Notes: generated by a model from the sequence alone, not told the origin. A stretch of DNA of 64,000 bases from Bacteroidota bacterium (GCA_023424015.1 JAFAEM010000002.1:1-64000); one strand, 5' to 3'. Shown: positions 8,369-16,445, counted from the stretch's first letter. Program-made: numbers and translations.

Positions 8369-9718
8369 CTAATTTTCTTTTGTAAAAACTCTTTCTCCCC
8401 CGTTCCGTTTGATCGTCATCAAGTTCTTCTTAGTATCGAATTCAACGACGATACCAGCGGGGGTGCCGTTATCAATTTTGAATTTATCCTGTGCTACGGC
8501 TTCAAGCGGTACTGCAGCGCTTTCACCGGGTGGTTTTGCATAAAGTTTCGTACCGTTCCTGGTGATAGTAAATTTTGCCGGAGTTCCCTGGATCAAATAA
8601 ATACCGACATATTTATCCAGTATCTCGGTATCGATGACTAAGGATTCGAAAGAAGGAATTTGAAACGGTTTATTGTAATAGATGTCCATGACCCCGTTTA
8701 CAATATTCATTACAGGGTAAACCTTTGCGTTGGTGGTATAGGCCATAGCCAGCTTTTCTTCCGGAATGTATGCGACCCAGGCTCCATAGTTATCCGCGCC
8801 GCCGGTATGTCCGTAAAAGATCCTGCCGGCGAATGTAAATGTTTCCATAACTGACCCTCCGCCCTCAATGATCGTTTTCATATGATCCAGGGTCTTTTTT
8901 GCAATGATCTTCCCTTCAAACAGCGATTGGATGAATTTGGCCAGATCACCCGGTGTCGAAATAATTCCACCGGCACTGAAAAGCAGGCTTGGATGTGTTT
9001 CAGACACTGGTTCCCACCCGTTGCCTAAGTTCATGTATGTTAAAGCTTCATTTTTGCTCACATCAATATATCCAGTTGCCAGGTATGTATCCTTAAGTCC
9101 GATTTTAGATGTAATCCGTTCCTTAAGTGCGTCCTCATAGGACTTGCCGGTGGCTTTCTCAAGAATGAGGCCCAAAAGCTGATAGCCGGAGTTGCTATAA
9201 TTATATTTTGTGTCCGGTTCAAAATCCGGAGTAGTGTTGACGATAAGGGCCAGCATTTCCTCTTTGGTTATTGGTGTCGTTTTCACGTTACCCTGGGGAT
9301 TCTGATTTCGCGTCACATTGGGGATACCACTGCGGTGGCGGAGCATGTGGCCGATAGTGATTTTTCCGGCATTTGGAACCTTGGGAAAAAATTGGCTGAG
9401 CGTATCTGCCAGTTTCAATTTACCCTCCTCTACAAGTTGTAAGATCATTGCGGCTGTAAACATTTTCGTGATAGAACCAATCCGGAATCTGTTTAATGCA
9501 GTCAAAGGTTTTTTTTCGTTTCCGCTGACCTGGCTGTAACCGATGGTGCGCGAGTAAAGTACTTTACCATCACTAACCAGGGTCAGGCTCCCCATCGCTT
9601 TGTTCTTTTCAGCCAGTCGATCAAAAAACTGATCGAGTTTATTTTTATCCGGAGCCTGGCTATAACACGTATGTAGTGCCAGTATCAGCCACACGTTGAA
9701 TAATATCATACTTTTCAT
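8369..9718 (-). CDS. serine hydrolase, beta-lactamase (class C / S12) family
   Basis: A 449-residue secreted protein with an N-terminal signal peptide ending near CYSQA. The catalytic SITK (SxxK) lies near residue 83, YNYSNSGY supplies the YxN motif near 171, and HTGG near 303 stands for the KTG box. This is the pattern of class C beta-lactamases, D-aminopeptidases and esterases. After about residue 350 comes an extra C-terminal beta-rich domain, often seen in Bacteroidota members, with PSFESLVIDTEILDKYVGIY. Likely periplasmic. Real beta-lactam activity cannot be inferred, and many relatives are peptidases or esterases. Confidence 0.9.
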   Translation of the reverse strand: MKSMILFNVWLILALHTCYSQAPDKNKLDQFFDRLAEKNKAMGSLTLVSDGKVLYSRTIGYSQVSGNEKKPLTALNRFRIGSITKMFTAAMILQLVEEGKLKLADTLSQFFPKVPNAGKITIGHMLRHRSGIPNVTRNQNPQGNVKTTPITKEEMLALIVNTTPDFEPDTKYNYSNSGYQLLGLILEKATGKSYEDALKERITSKIGLKDTYLATGYIDVSKNEALTYMNLGNGWEPVSETHPSLLFSAGGIISTPGDLAKFIQSLFEGKIIAKKTLDHMKTIIEGGGSVMETFTFAGRIFYGHTGGADNYGAWVAYIPEEKLAMAYTTNAKVYPVMNIVNGVMDIYYNKPFQIPSFESLVIDTEILDKYVGIYLIQGTPAKFTITRNGTKLYAKPPGESAAVPLEAVAQDKFKIDNGTPAGIVVEFDTKKNLMTIKRNGGERVFTKEN

Positions 9719-10611
9719 AGTGTCAATTATAAGTTACTTATGAATAAAAAGCACTTTGAAAAACAAAGTAAATGAATTTATCCTGAAATTCAAAATGCGG
9801 AGCAGGGGAATTAAAAAATTTTGCAACCTTATGATCTGATCAGTAATGAATGGGGTCGGATTAATTGAATATAGTGCTCACTTTAAGGCAGGTCACCAAA
9901 AAGTATTTTCTATGCACCTCTGTCCCTAATTGGGTTCAATGGGGCTGAGGCATAGTGATCAGGAAATATATTGAATGGAATTCTTTGTAGATGAATGATG
10001 CTCTCACAATGAAAAAATAACTTAACACACAAGCATATGATGGATTTACATTTTATAAGAAATGCAGGATTCTATCAGTTTTAACAGGTGCGCAACCCCG
10101 GCTAATCATCTGTTTTGAAGGAATTGTGGTACCTTTTGCTGTTTTACCTATACTTTCAATTTATGTCCGGATCAGTCATTACAGGTACAGGAGCCTATTC
10201 TTGCGGCCCATAACATTCAATTTTGTGGTGGAGGAAAGAGTTTGAATATTATGTAAGGCTCCCACAAAAGAAAGACGTGGGTTAGTCCTTACCGTGCTGA
10301 AGGGCTGCGACGCTCTGGTGACGAATAAAGACGCCCACGCCGAAACGTGAGCGATTTCCTTTATTGCTCGTCACCTTGAAAATGTCGCAGTTTTCAACAC
10401 GAGAATAAAGCAAACACGCTATAATATCTTATGTGCTTGCAATATAGGTGTTACACTATTAAGATGTATCCATTATGGCTATTTGAAGTTCTTAAATTGT
10501 AAAATTAAAGTTACAAAGAAAAATTTCATAATTGAAATTAAAATTTCAATATCTAAATTTTTTCTTGAATATCACTTTGCCAATTATATTTTGCTTGTCC
10601 TTAAACGTAAC
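9719..10611. other. long intergenic region, probably near the left border of an island
   Basis: Nearly 900 bases with no convincing gene. The left part (9719-10250) shows nothing I can name. A long imperfect hairpin occupies 10276-10418 (listed separately). From about 10400 rightward the sequence becomes distinctly AT-richer, as do the genes that follow. Together with the recombinase at 14927-16291, this suggests that one end of the integrated segment lies here. Confidence 0.4.
10276..10418. repeat. long imperfect inverted repeat (hairpin of about 140 bases)
   Basis: The left arm from CGTG (10276) through GCTGCGAC and GGTGACGAATAAAG (ending 10330) pairs with the right arm, which runs CTTTATTGCTCGTCACC (from 10359), GTCGCAG, TTTTCAACACG and CACG (10418). 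The inner 10293-10401 part is the best matched, with small bulges. It has no coding potential. It could be a mobile-element end, a non-autonomous repeat or a folded RNA. Confidence 0.6.
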
Positions 10612-10884
10612 ATGGAAAAGGACAAAGCATATAAGACCCTGAAAAGGCTTTTGGAATCCGGTAGTATAGAAGACCTGGATGAAATCGTGAATATCGTTGG
10701 GAAAACCAACCTCACGAATACAATCGGTATGCATTACGATACTTTTAGAAAAAGGCTCAAAAATCCTGAAGACTTTTCGATCAAACATATCCAACGACTT
10801 GCAAATTTGATTCAAGTTGACCCACGTCTTGTGGCTAACCTCATATTTGATAACCTGGAGAAAAAAATCAGGAAGAATCAATAG
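10612..10884 (+). CDS. small helix-turn-helix protein, 90 aa
   Basis: I start at ATG 10612 (MEKDKAYKTLKRLLESG) because the 43 codons upstream are low-complexity AT-rich sequence that would make a poor N-terminus. The sequence is helical throughout. The segment LTNTIGMHYDTFRKRLKNPEDFSIKHI looks like the recognition part of an XRE-like HTH, followed by a leucine-rich dimerisation helix. It is probably a DNA-binding regulator of the AT-rich segment it belongs to. The closest known family is uncertain. Confidence 0.65.
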   Translation: MEKDKAYKTLKRLLESGSIEDLDEIVNIVGKTNLTNTIGMHYDTFRKRLKNPEDFSIKHIQRLANLIQVDPRLVANLIFDNLEKKIRKNQ

Positions 10885-10970
10885 CGGCTGCCTTTCTATC
10901 AAGTGCCTATGTCAACCCGCGAAAGTTTTTCGAGTACTGAGTGAAGAAGTGCAAACAAATGGAGGTGTAT

Positions 10971-11381
10971 ATGAAAATGAAAAAAACAATACCCGCTCTC
11001 CCGGTTCAGGACATAAAACAATCAATGGAGTTTTATACTACCAAAATGGGCTTTATAGTGCGGCATCACGATAAAGATTTCTGCATTCTTGTTCGCGATG
11101 AGATCGAAATACATTTGTGGAAATCGGGCGACGATAGTTGGAAAGCAAAAGGTGCACTGCTGGCTGAAGAACCCATCCGTAGCGGGGCGGAGAGTTTCTT
11201 AGCTGGTACCGCAAGTTGTCGAATAGAAGTTCAGGGTATTGACGAGCTATACACGGAATATAAAAAAATGGGCGTTATTTATAGCCCTGATACGGTTGTT
11301 GAACAGCAACCATGGGGCACAAGAGAATTTCCCGCTTTAGATCATCATAGGAACTTGTTAACGTTTTATGAGCGTCCATAA
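10971..11381 (+). CDS. glyoxalase/bleomycin-resistance fold (VOC) protein
   Basis: A 136-residue VOC-superfamily protein: PALPVQDIKQSMEFYTTKMGF opens the first beta-alpha-beta-beta-beta unit, FCILVRDEIEIHLW is the central strand, and EFPALDHHRNLLTFYE closes the second. This layout matches bleomycin-binding proteins, which sequester the drug as dimers, but VOC members are functionally diverse. The start at 10971 has GGAGG five bases upstream, an unusually good Shine-Dalgarno site for this genome. An ATG at 10953 is less well placed. It lies just upstream of the metal-regulated operon but outside its promoter. Confidence 0.85.
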   Translation: MKMKKTIPALPVQDIKQSMEFYTTKMGFIVRHHDKDFCILVRDEIEIHLWKSGDDSWKAKGALLAEEPIRSGAESFLAGTASCRIEVQGIDELYTEYKKMGVIYSPDTVVEQQPWGTREFPALDHHRNLLTFYERP

Positions 11382-11493
11382 CATTGTAGTATATCTATGC
11401 AGATGCCCGTACTCTCCAACCGGCTGGTTACCAATTCGGGTTCCATCTTATTTACTGCCTTTTCTTTAAAAAAGGAGCACATCATTCAAAAAA

Positions 11494-11519
11494 CTTATTT
11501 AAGTATTTGCTTAAATAAG
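11494..11519. promoter_or_regulatory. ArsR-type operator, perfect 10-bp dyad
   Basis: CTTATTTAAG-TATTTG-CTTAAATAAG is a perfect inverted repeat, 36 bases upstream of the ArsR-family start codon. AT-rich dyads of this size are the known binding sites of ArsR/SmtB repressors. It covers the -33 element of the promoter beneath it, so binding should block transcription of the whole operon until metal releases the repressor. Confidence 0.75.
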
Positions 11520-11537
11520 AAAAAGTGCATTTCTTTG
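11506..11537 (+). promoter_or_regulatory. Bacteroidota-type promoter of the arsR-merTP operon
   Basis: TTTG at 11506-11509 and TTTCTTTG at 11530-11537 are separated by 20 bases, which fits the -33 TTTG and -7 TAnnTTTG elements of Bacteroidota sigma factors with one mismatch in the -7 box. The -33 element lies inside the operator dyad. Transcription would begin just upstream of ATG 11555, leaving a very short leader. Confidence 0.65.
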
Positions 11538-11554
11538 CTCTATCAATTTAAGTC

Positions 11555-11932
11555 ATGGAGTCAAATAAATGTATTAGGGTTTATGCCGACCAGGCCCAGA
11601 TCAAGGAGTGCCAGAATAAATTAAAAGCTAATTCCCAATCGCTTTCCCAGCTAAGTAAAGTGCTTGAACTCGCGGCCAATGAAGTAAGGCTGAAAATTCT
11701 CTATTTACTGGAAGAAGAAAATGAATTGTGTCCTTGTGATATCAGCGATATCCTGAATATGTCCATACCGGCGGTTTCTCAGCATCTTCGGAAATTGAAA
11801 GACGGTAATATCATCGAGTCAAGGCGTGAAGGACAAACAATTTATTATTCTCTGAAGGAAGAGCATCTCAAAGTGCTGAAACCTTTCTTTAAATATATCA
11901 ATCAGCAAAACTTAAAAGGTCAAACAGTATGA
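11555..11932 (+). CDS. ArsR/SmtB-family metal-responsive repressor
   Basis: A 125-residue winged-helix repressor. AANEVRLKILYLLEEENELCPCDISDILNMS contains the metal-sensing helix with Cys59 and Cys61 (CPCD, compare ELCVCD of ArsR). IPAVSQHLRKLKDGNIIESRREGQTIYYSL is the recognition helix and wing. An N-terminal extension carries two more cysteines (KC and KEC), which may complete a thiolate site for a soft metal such as Hg(II) or As(III). It heads a tight operon (ATGA overlap with the next gene) and should be autoregulated through the dyad at 11494-11519. The inducing metal is inferred from the MerTP neighbour. Confidence 0.93.
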   Translation: MESNKCIRVYADQAQIKECQNKLKANSQSLSQLSKVLELAANEVRLKILYLLEEENELCPCDISDILNMSIPAVSQHLRKLKDGNIIESRREGQTIYYSLKEEHLKVLKPFFKYINQQNLKGQTV

Positions 11933-12528
11933 GCATTGGCAAGCTGGCAGGGACAAGTATTTTTACCGCTATTGCAGCATCATTATGTTGCATAACGCCC
12001 GTATTGGCTTTAATTGCCGGTTCCGGTAGCATAGCTGCTTCTTTTTCCTGGATTGAACCTGCAAGACCTTATTTAATCGGAATAACTATCGCAGTAATTG
12101 GATTCGCGTGGTATCAAAAATTGCGTCCCCAGGCGGTTGACGAGTGCGGTTGCGCTATCAATGAAAAACCTAAATTCTTCCACTCTAAAACATTTCTTTT
12201 AATAGTTACCTTGTTTTCGGCCCTGATGATCACTTTTCCGGTTTATGCAAAAATGTTCTTTCCAAAAAATGAAACGACATCCGTTGTAGTAGAGAAATCG
12301 AATGTTCAAACGGTTGAATTAGGAATCAAAGGTATGACTTGTGCTGCTTGTGAGGCGCATGTAGATCAGGCAGTGAGCAAATTGCCAGGTATTATACAAT
12401 CTATGACATCCTACGAAAATAAAAACTCATTAATAAAGTTCGATAGCTCGAAGATCAATGTGACAAGAATAATTAATACCGTCAATTCCACAGGGTATAA
12501 AGTAATATCTCAATCAATTAAAAATTGA
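11929..12528 (+). CDS. merTP: mercuric transport protein MerTP (MerT-MerP fusion)
   Basis: A 199-residue inner-membrane protein. Two N-terminal helices carry the vicinal Cys20-Cys21 pair (ASLCCITPV) known to bind Hg(II) in MerT. A cytoplasmic loop has Cys73 and Cys75 (DECGCA). A third helix (residues about 85-103) leads to a C-terminal HMA domain with GMTCAACEAHV (Cys138, Cys141), equivalent to periplasmic MerP. Known MerTP proteins import Hg(II) for cytosolic reduction by MerA. Here no merA follows, so either reduction is encoded elsewhere or the metal or purpose differs. The start overlaps the arsR stop as ATGA. Confidence 0.88.
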   Translation: MSIGKLAGTSIFTAIAASLCCITPVLALIAGSGSIAASFSWIEPARPYLIGITIAVIGFAWYQKLRPQAVDECGCAINEKPKFFHSKTFLLIVTLFSALMITFPVYAKMFFPKNETTSVVVEKSNVQTVELGIKGMTCAACEAHVDQAVSKLPGIIQSMTSYENKNSLIKFDSSKINVTRIINTVNSTGYKVISQSIKN

Positions 12529-12533
12529 ACTCA

Positions 12534-13268
12534 ATGAAAAAGATTGCTTTTTTCAGTGCACTGATTATACCACTGCTTGTGGTAGCTGGTTTTATTGTAA
12601 ACGATAATACTAGGTCAAAAGTTGAATCGGTCAGTTTTTATGAAACCCCATTGGTATGTAATGCTGCTCCCGAAATTGGTTGCGGTAGTCGTGCGAAGCC
12701 CGCTTTGCTGGCTCTCGAGAAGAGCCCTGCAGTTAAGGAAGCCTGGCTTAACAGGGCAGGGACAATAATAGCTATCGTCTGGAAAGATAAAGTTCAATCT
12801 GAAAAAGTTGCCAGGCCGATATTGGAAGAAAATAATATAGAATTTACAGAACTATCCCCAAAAGACGCAACAGTTCATAAAAAGGAATTTAGAAAATCAA
12901 ACGCCTGGTTCAGGGGGGCTGACGTAGACGTGTTAAGCCGTGAAGAAGCAACTACCATCGCAGAAAATACTGTAAAATTTGCCCTCGAAAGTAATCTCAT
13001 TACCAAAGAAGAGGCTGAAAAAATCAGGAAAGAAGTGGAGGCGTATTTTAAAGAGGAGTTGGTTAAGCTGAGAACTCAAGCGCAATTAAGTGAAGACAGC
13101 GAGCATAAATTTATGGAAGCCATGTACAGCATTGGTGAAAAGCATATCGGAAAAGAACGCACCGAAAAGGCCTTAGAACTGTACATGAAAGGCTGCGAAC
13201 AGCAATGCAGAAAAGATGGAGCCTGTGAGCATCCGGGATCAAAAAAGAGCTGTTGCGAAAAACAGTAG
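12534..13268 (+). CDS. exported Cys-motif protein, unfamiliar family (paralogue 1)
   Basis: 244 residues from ATG 12534 (the TTG at 12525 lies inside the merTP stop). A signal peptide or anchor spans residues 4-22. The next segment carries VCNAAPEIGCGSRAKP (Cys42, Cys50), a helix, AGTIIAIVW, a helix, then NIEFTEL. This beta-alpha-beta-beta-alpha-beta order could be a degenerate HMA (ferredoxin-like) fold, which is my inference. A charged helical region (residues about 120-215) follows. The tail has five cysteines (CEQQCRK..CEHP..SCC). The N-terminal and helical parts match the next gene. Its position in a metal-regulated operon suggests an extracytoplasmic metal-binding role. No function is assigned. 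Confidence 0.7.
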   Translation: MKKIAFFSALIIPLLVVAGFIVNDNTRSKVESVSFYETPLVCNAAPEIGCGSRAKPALLALEKSPAVKEAWLNRAGTIIAIVWKDKVQSEKVARPILEENNIEFTELSPKDATVHKKEFRKSNAWFRGADVDVLSREEATTIAENTVKFALESNLITKEEAEKIRKEVEAYFKEELVKLRTQAQLSEDSEHKFMEAMYSIGEKHIGKERTEKALELYMKGCEQQCRKDGACEHPGSKKSCCEKQ

Positions 13269-13271
13269 ATT

Positions 13272-14126
13272 ATGAGCGAAATATTGCCAGTAACGGAAAC
13301 TATTTCCTTTCTTAATGTGGCGCTAAGTTGTGGAGCAGCCCCGGCGATCGGTTGCGGCAGCAAAGCTAAACCGGTTTTGATTGAACTGGAAAATAGTTCT
13401 TTGATCAACGAGGCCTGGCTTAATCATGAGGGAACTGTTATTGGCATTGTCTGGAACGGAGAACAGCGCATAGAAACTATAGCCCGGCCAATTTTTCAGG
13501 AGTATAACATAGAATTTACGGTCTTAAATGAAGAAATTTCAATTCCATTTGCAGAAACTTTCCGGGAAAGTAATCAATGGTATCACAGCTTAACAGTAGA
13601 TACCCTGAGCAGGGAAGAAGCAACGATAATTGCACATTCATCGGTTCAAAAAGCTCTTGCCGGTGAGAAATTGACGGAAAGCGAGGCGGCTTATATCAAA
13701 ACTGATATTGAAACTTATTTTACTGAAGAGCTGACTAAGTTTAGAACTGAAGAACAGCTGAACTATGATAGCAAGCATACCTTTAAAATGGCGCTACTCC
13801 GGATTGCTGAAAATTATTTAGGGAAAGAAAGAGCTGAAAATGTAATATCATTCGATGCTATCGACGGCATTATTCAAAGTACTCAAAAATATAAAGGATC
13901 TACTTTAATGAAGAATGTAATAATATTAGAATCTACTATCACCTGTCCGGTTTGTGGGCACAAAAAGGAAGAAATTATGCCTACAGACGCCTGCCAGTAC
14001 TTTTATGAATGTGAAAACTGTCATACACGATTAAGGCCAAAGGAGGGGGACTGCTGTGTTTTTTGCAGTTATGGAACGGTAAAATGTCCACCTATTCAAA
14101 TGAACACTTCATGCTGTAGCACATGA
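13272..14126 (+). CDS. Cys-motif protein (paralogue 2) fused to a GDCCVFCSYG domain
   Basis: 284 residues, three bases after the previous stop. Residues 1-200 match paralogue 1: SCGAAPAIGCGSKAKP (Cys20, Cys28), EAWLNHEGT, IEFTVL, TLSREEAT and LGKERAEN. It has no signal peptide, so it is probably cytoplasmic. From Met213 (MKNVIILES) a second module begins: TCPVCGH, YECENCHTRLRPKEGDCCVFCSYGTVKCPP and CC near the end. I know this zinc-ribbon-like GDCCVFCSYG sequence as a stand-alone small protein near Bacteroidota metal genes. The junction has an ATG after TTTA, so the short form could also be made separately. Function unknown; metal chelation is likely. Confidence 0.72.
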   Translation: MSEILPVTETISFLNVALSCGAAPAIGCGSKAKPVLIELENSSLINEAWLNHEGTVIGIVWNGEQRIETIARPIFQEYNIEFTVLNEEISIPFAETFRESNQWYHSLTVDTLSREEATIIAHSSVQKALAGEKLTESEAAYIKTDIETYFTEELTKFRTEEQLNYDSKHTFKMALLRIAENYLGKERAENVISFDAIDGIIQSTQKYKGSTLMKNVIILESTITCPVCGHKKEEIMPTDACQYFYECENCHTRLRPKEGDCCVFCSYGTVKCPPIQMNTSCCST

Positions 14127-14899
14127 TCTATCAAATTCGCTCCGTTTTGGCAGGTCTCGTTATCCTGATGGGACTTGTTCACATTGGGATGGCTTTCCCA
14201 CTTGACATTAACGACATGAACCAACTTTGGTTTATTGGGGCAGGGTTTGCACTCGTCTTGAGTGGGATATTAAATATTGTCGCGGTGGCGAATTGCGAAC
14301 AACGTTTGCTTGGTTACATAACAATTGCTGCCAATACTGTATTACTGGCGCTATTTATTCTGGCCCGGCAAGCTTTAAAGGAACCGCAGGTTTATATTGG
14401 TATTTATTTATTTCTGTCGCTTATTCTACTACATGCAACCCAATTAATACGTTTTACCAAACGATTTCAACAATATACTCATCCTCCAACAACAAAGGGT
14501 GAACAGTTTGTGGAAGCCTTAAGCAACACTGAAGTAGTACCGATCCTGCGCATATTTGATAAAGCAAAGACAGTTGAATTTTATGTTGAATGGTTAGGAT
14601 TCACCATTGACTGGGAACATCGTTTTGAAGAGAATTTCCCGTTGTATATGCAGGTCTCCAAAGCAGGGATCGTTTTGCATTTATCCGAGCACCATGGTGA
14701 CACTGTTCCTGGCGGCAAAGTGTATATTACCTGTGATGGTCTCCCGGAATTTCACAAACAGCTATTGGAAAAAAGTTATTCTTACAACAGGCCGGGTCTT
14801 GAAATGGCATCCTGGGGAACACTCGAAATGACGGTAATTGATCCCTTTGGCAATAAATTGCTGTTTACTGAAAAACATAAGAGTGGCGAAAATAAATAG
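14123..14899 (+). CDS. four-helix membrane domain fused to a glyoxalase-superfamily domain
   Basis: 258 residues, starting at an ATGA overlap with the previous gene. Residues 1-115 form about four hydrophobic helices with a single Cys. After a linker (TKGEQFVEAL), residues 135-252 are a single VOC domain: VVPILRIFDKAKTVEFYVEWLGFTIDW, PLYMQVSKAG, LHLSEHHGDTVPGG and MTVIDPFGNKLLF. These are hallmarks of the Glyoxalase_7-type domain, usually found alone. The HH and DPFGN residues fit a metal or ligand pocket. Having such a domain on a membrane anchor is unusual. It is the last gene of the operon and converges on the recombinase gene. Confidence 0.78.
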   Translation: MIYQIRSVLAGLVILMGLVHIGMAFPLDINDMNQLWFIGAGFALVLSGILNIVAVANCEQRLLGYITIAANTVLLALFILARQALKEPQVYIGIYLFLSLILLHATQLIRFTKRFQQYTHPPTTKGEQFVEALSNTEVVPILRIFDKAKTVEFYVEWLGFTIDWEHRFEENFPLYMQVSKAGIVLHLSEHHGDTVPGGKVYITCDGLPEFHKQLLEKSYSYNRPGLEMASWGTLEMTVIDPFGNKLLFTEKHKSGENK

Positions 14900-14926
14900 C
14901 TCTTTGCTGCATAATATGTTTTGCAG

Positions 14927-16291
14927 CTATACAGCTGCATCCATTTTTTCTGTTGCTTCTTTGATCAGCTTCATATCATTTCTGGCTAACCATAATTCCT
15001 TAATCTTAATAGCGGCTTCTTCGGGAGTAATACGGATATATTTATAGAAATCTTTCGTTCGTTTATGCCCGCTTATTTTCATTATTAATTCAACTGGTGT
15101 TCCAGCAAGGAATTCATTTGTACAAAATGAGCGCCGCGCAGTATGTGAGGTGATCCAATCAAATTTTGGTTTCGTAACTGTAATATTCTTATTACCTTTT
15201 TTGTAAGAGAATTTTACCAGTTTCATAATGCCTGCCAGTTTCCCGATTGTTTTTATATGCCTGTTAAATTCAGGATTGGTCAGCGTCGGTATTTTTTCTT
15301 TGAATTGCCTGGTGAAAATTTGCTTTGCTTCTTCTCTTAGTGGAATAACTACCCAATGATCAGATTTCTCCTGTTTCTTGTAAAGCATATCTTTCTGTAA
15401 GTCTTCCGGTCGTAAATTTGAGAAATCGGAGAACCGTAGCCCTGTAAGACATGCCAATACAAACAAATCCCTGTATTCAATTAAGTTTTGGTGATCCGAT
15501 AAATCGGTTTGGTAAATTTTGGCAATCTCTTCGTGTGTTAAATAAATAGCATCACTTTCTTCTTCCGGAATTTTAAAATCTGTCAGATCGATAGAAGGAA
15601 TAATTTTTCTTTTCACCCGGTCCTTAATAAAGCCGCGAAGATGCTTTATAGTTTTCCCGATTGTATTAAGTCGCAAACCAGTTTGAACTGTTCGTCTCCG
15701 TAAGTGAACGTGTTCGAAGGTCAGATAATCGACAAAATCTTCATAAAAGCCAAAATCAAAACTACTGAATGTGATCTTTTGCTTTCGGTACGTTTCAAAA
15801 GCCAGCAAATGAGATTTTACATTCCCATATACCGTGAGGGTGGCTTTGCTTACTTTCCGTTCTTTACTTTTTATATACTCATCGAACTGGTAATAAATAT
15901 CGAGCTTGATTCTCTTTTCTATGACTACCTGTTCAACCGCCTTTTCTACCTGGCTGCTTATAGTACTTATATCCAGCTTTGGTGAAAAACTGTTTTTTAC
16001 GAATGCGCCTCTGTCGGGCAACTTGTTTTTGTTGGCATGAGTAACCAGGTCTTCGACAATTCGGAATTGCCGCCGGAGTTCTTCATTCAACTGTTGGTGA
16101 TCGCCAAACCGGGCAGGTAATTTGGGGGAAATACACCTGAGCTTTTTGTCCCAATATTCTGTTGGGATGGCGATTTCTGTGTTCAGCAACGTACGTTGTG
16201 TTGCATTACAACAATACTGGATGAAAACAATACCTGTGCCGTCTGAACGCTCTTTACGGCGGGGGCAAATACACTTGATTGGTAACAGCAT
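14927..16291 (-). CDS. tyrosine recombinase (phage-integrase family)
   Basis: 454 residues. An N-terminal Arm-DNA-binding domain (residues 1-100, GTGIVFIQYCCNATQR.. EYWDKK) precedes a SAM-like core-binding domain and the catalytic domain. The catalytic set is visible: Arg in LTGLRFSD (about 285), HTARRSF (about 383), the second His in SGHK (about 407) and the Tyr nucleophile in DFYKYIRI (about 416). Such Bacteroidota integrases mobilise islands and conjugative elements. It lies 160 bases from the 3' end of a tRNA-Asp gene, a common att site, and probably inserted the AT-rich segment to its left. A 12-bp direct repeat (ATTTAGTCGATG twice) lies just before its start. Confidence 0.93.
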   Translation of the reverse strand: MLLPIKCICPRRKERSDGTGIVFIQYCCNATQRTLLNTEIAIPTEYWDKKLRCISPKLPARFGDHQQLNEELRRQFRIVEDLVTHANKNKLPDRGAFVKNSFSPKLDISTISSQVEKAVEQVVIEKRIKLDIYYQFDEYIKSKERKVSKATLTVYGNVKSHLLAFETYRKQKITFSSFDFGFYEDFVDYLTFEHVHLRRRTVQTGLRLNTIGKTIKHLRGFIKDRVKRKIIPSIDLTDFKIPEEESDAIYLTHEEIAKIYQTDLSDHQNLIEYRDLFVLACLTGLRFSDFSNLRPEDLQKDMLYKKQEKSDHWVVIPLREEAKQIFTRQFKEKIPTLTNPEFNRHIKTIGKLAGIMKLVKFSYKKGNKNITVTKPKFDWITSHTARRSFCTNEFLAGTPVELIMKISGHKRTKDFYKYIRITPEEAAIKIKELWLARNDMKLIKEATEKMDAAV

Positions 16292-16423
16292 AATTTAGTC
16301 GATGATTTAGTCGATGAACTAAACTGTTAACCTGAAATAAAGGTAGGAAGGATAAAAACCGATCGACGTTAGAAAATTCTGAAAACCAACCGCTTCAAAG
16401 TAAAGTGTAGTAAAAAGCAAAAA

Positions 16424-16445
16424 GGTTTACCATTGCTGATAAACC
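16424..16445 (-). terminator. rho-independent terminator downstream of tRNA-Asp
   Basis: Read on the minus strand, GGTTTA and TAAACC form a 6-bp stem with a 10-base loop, followed by a T-rich run (complement of the A-rich 16411-16423). It starts 8 bases after the tRNA 3' end. Confidence 0.6.

Noticed and set aside
10276..10418. Integron attC site
   Set aside because: The expected GTTRRRY and RYYYAAC core sites are not present at the hairpin ends, and no cassette array or integron integrase is nearby.
14123..14899. ArsI-type C-As lyase
   Set aside because: The VOC domain lacks the vicinal cysteine pair expected for that enzyme.
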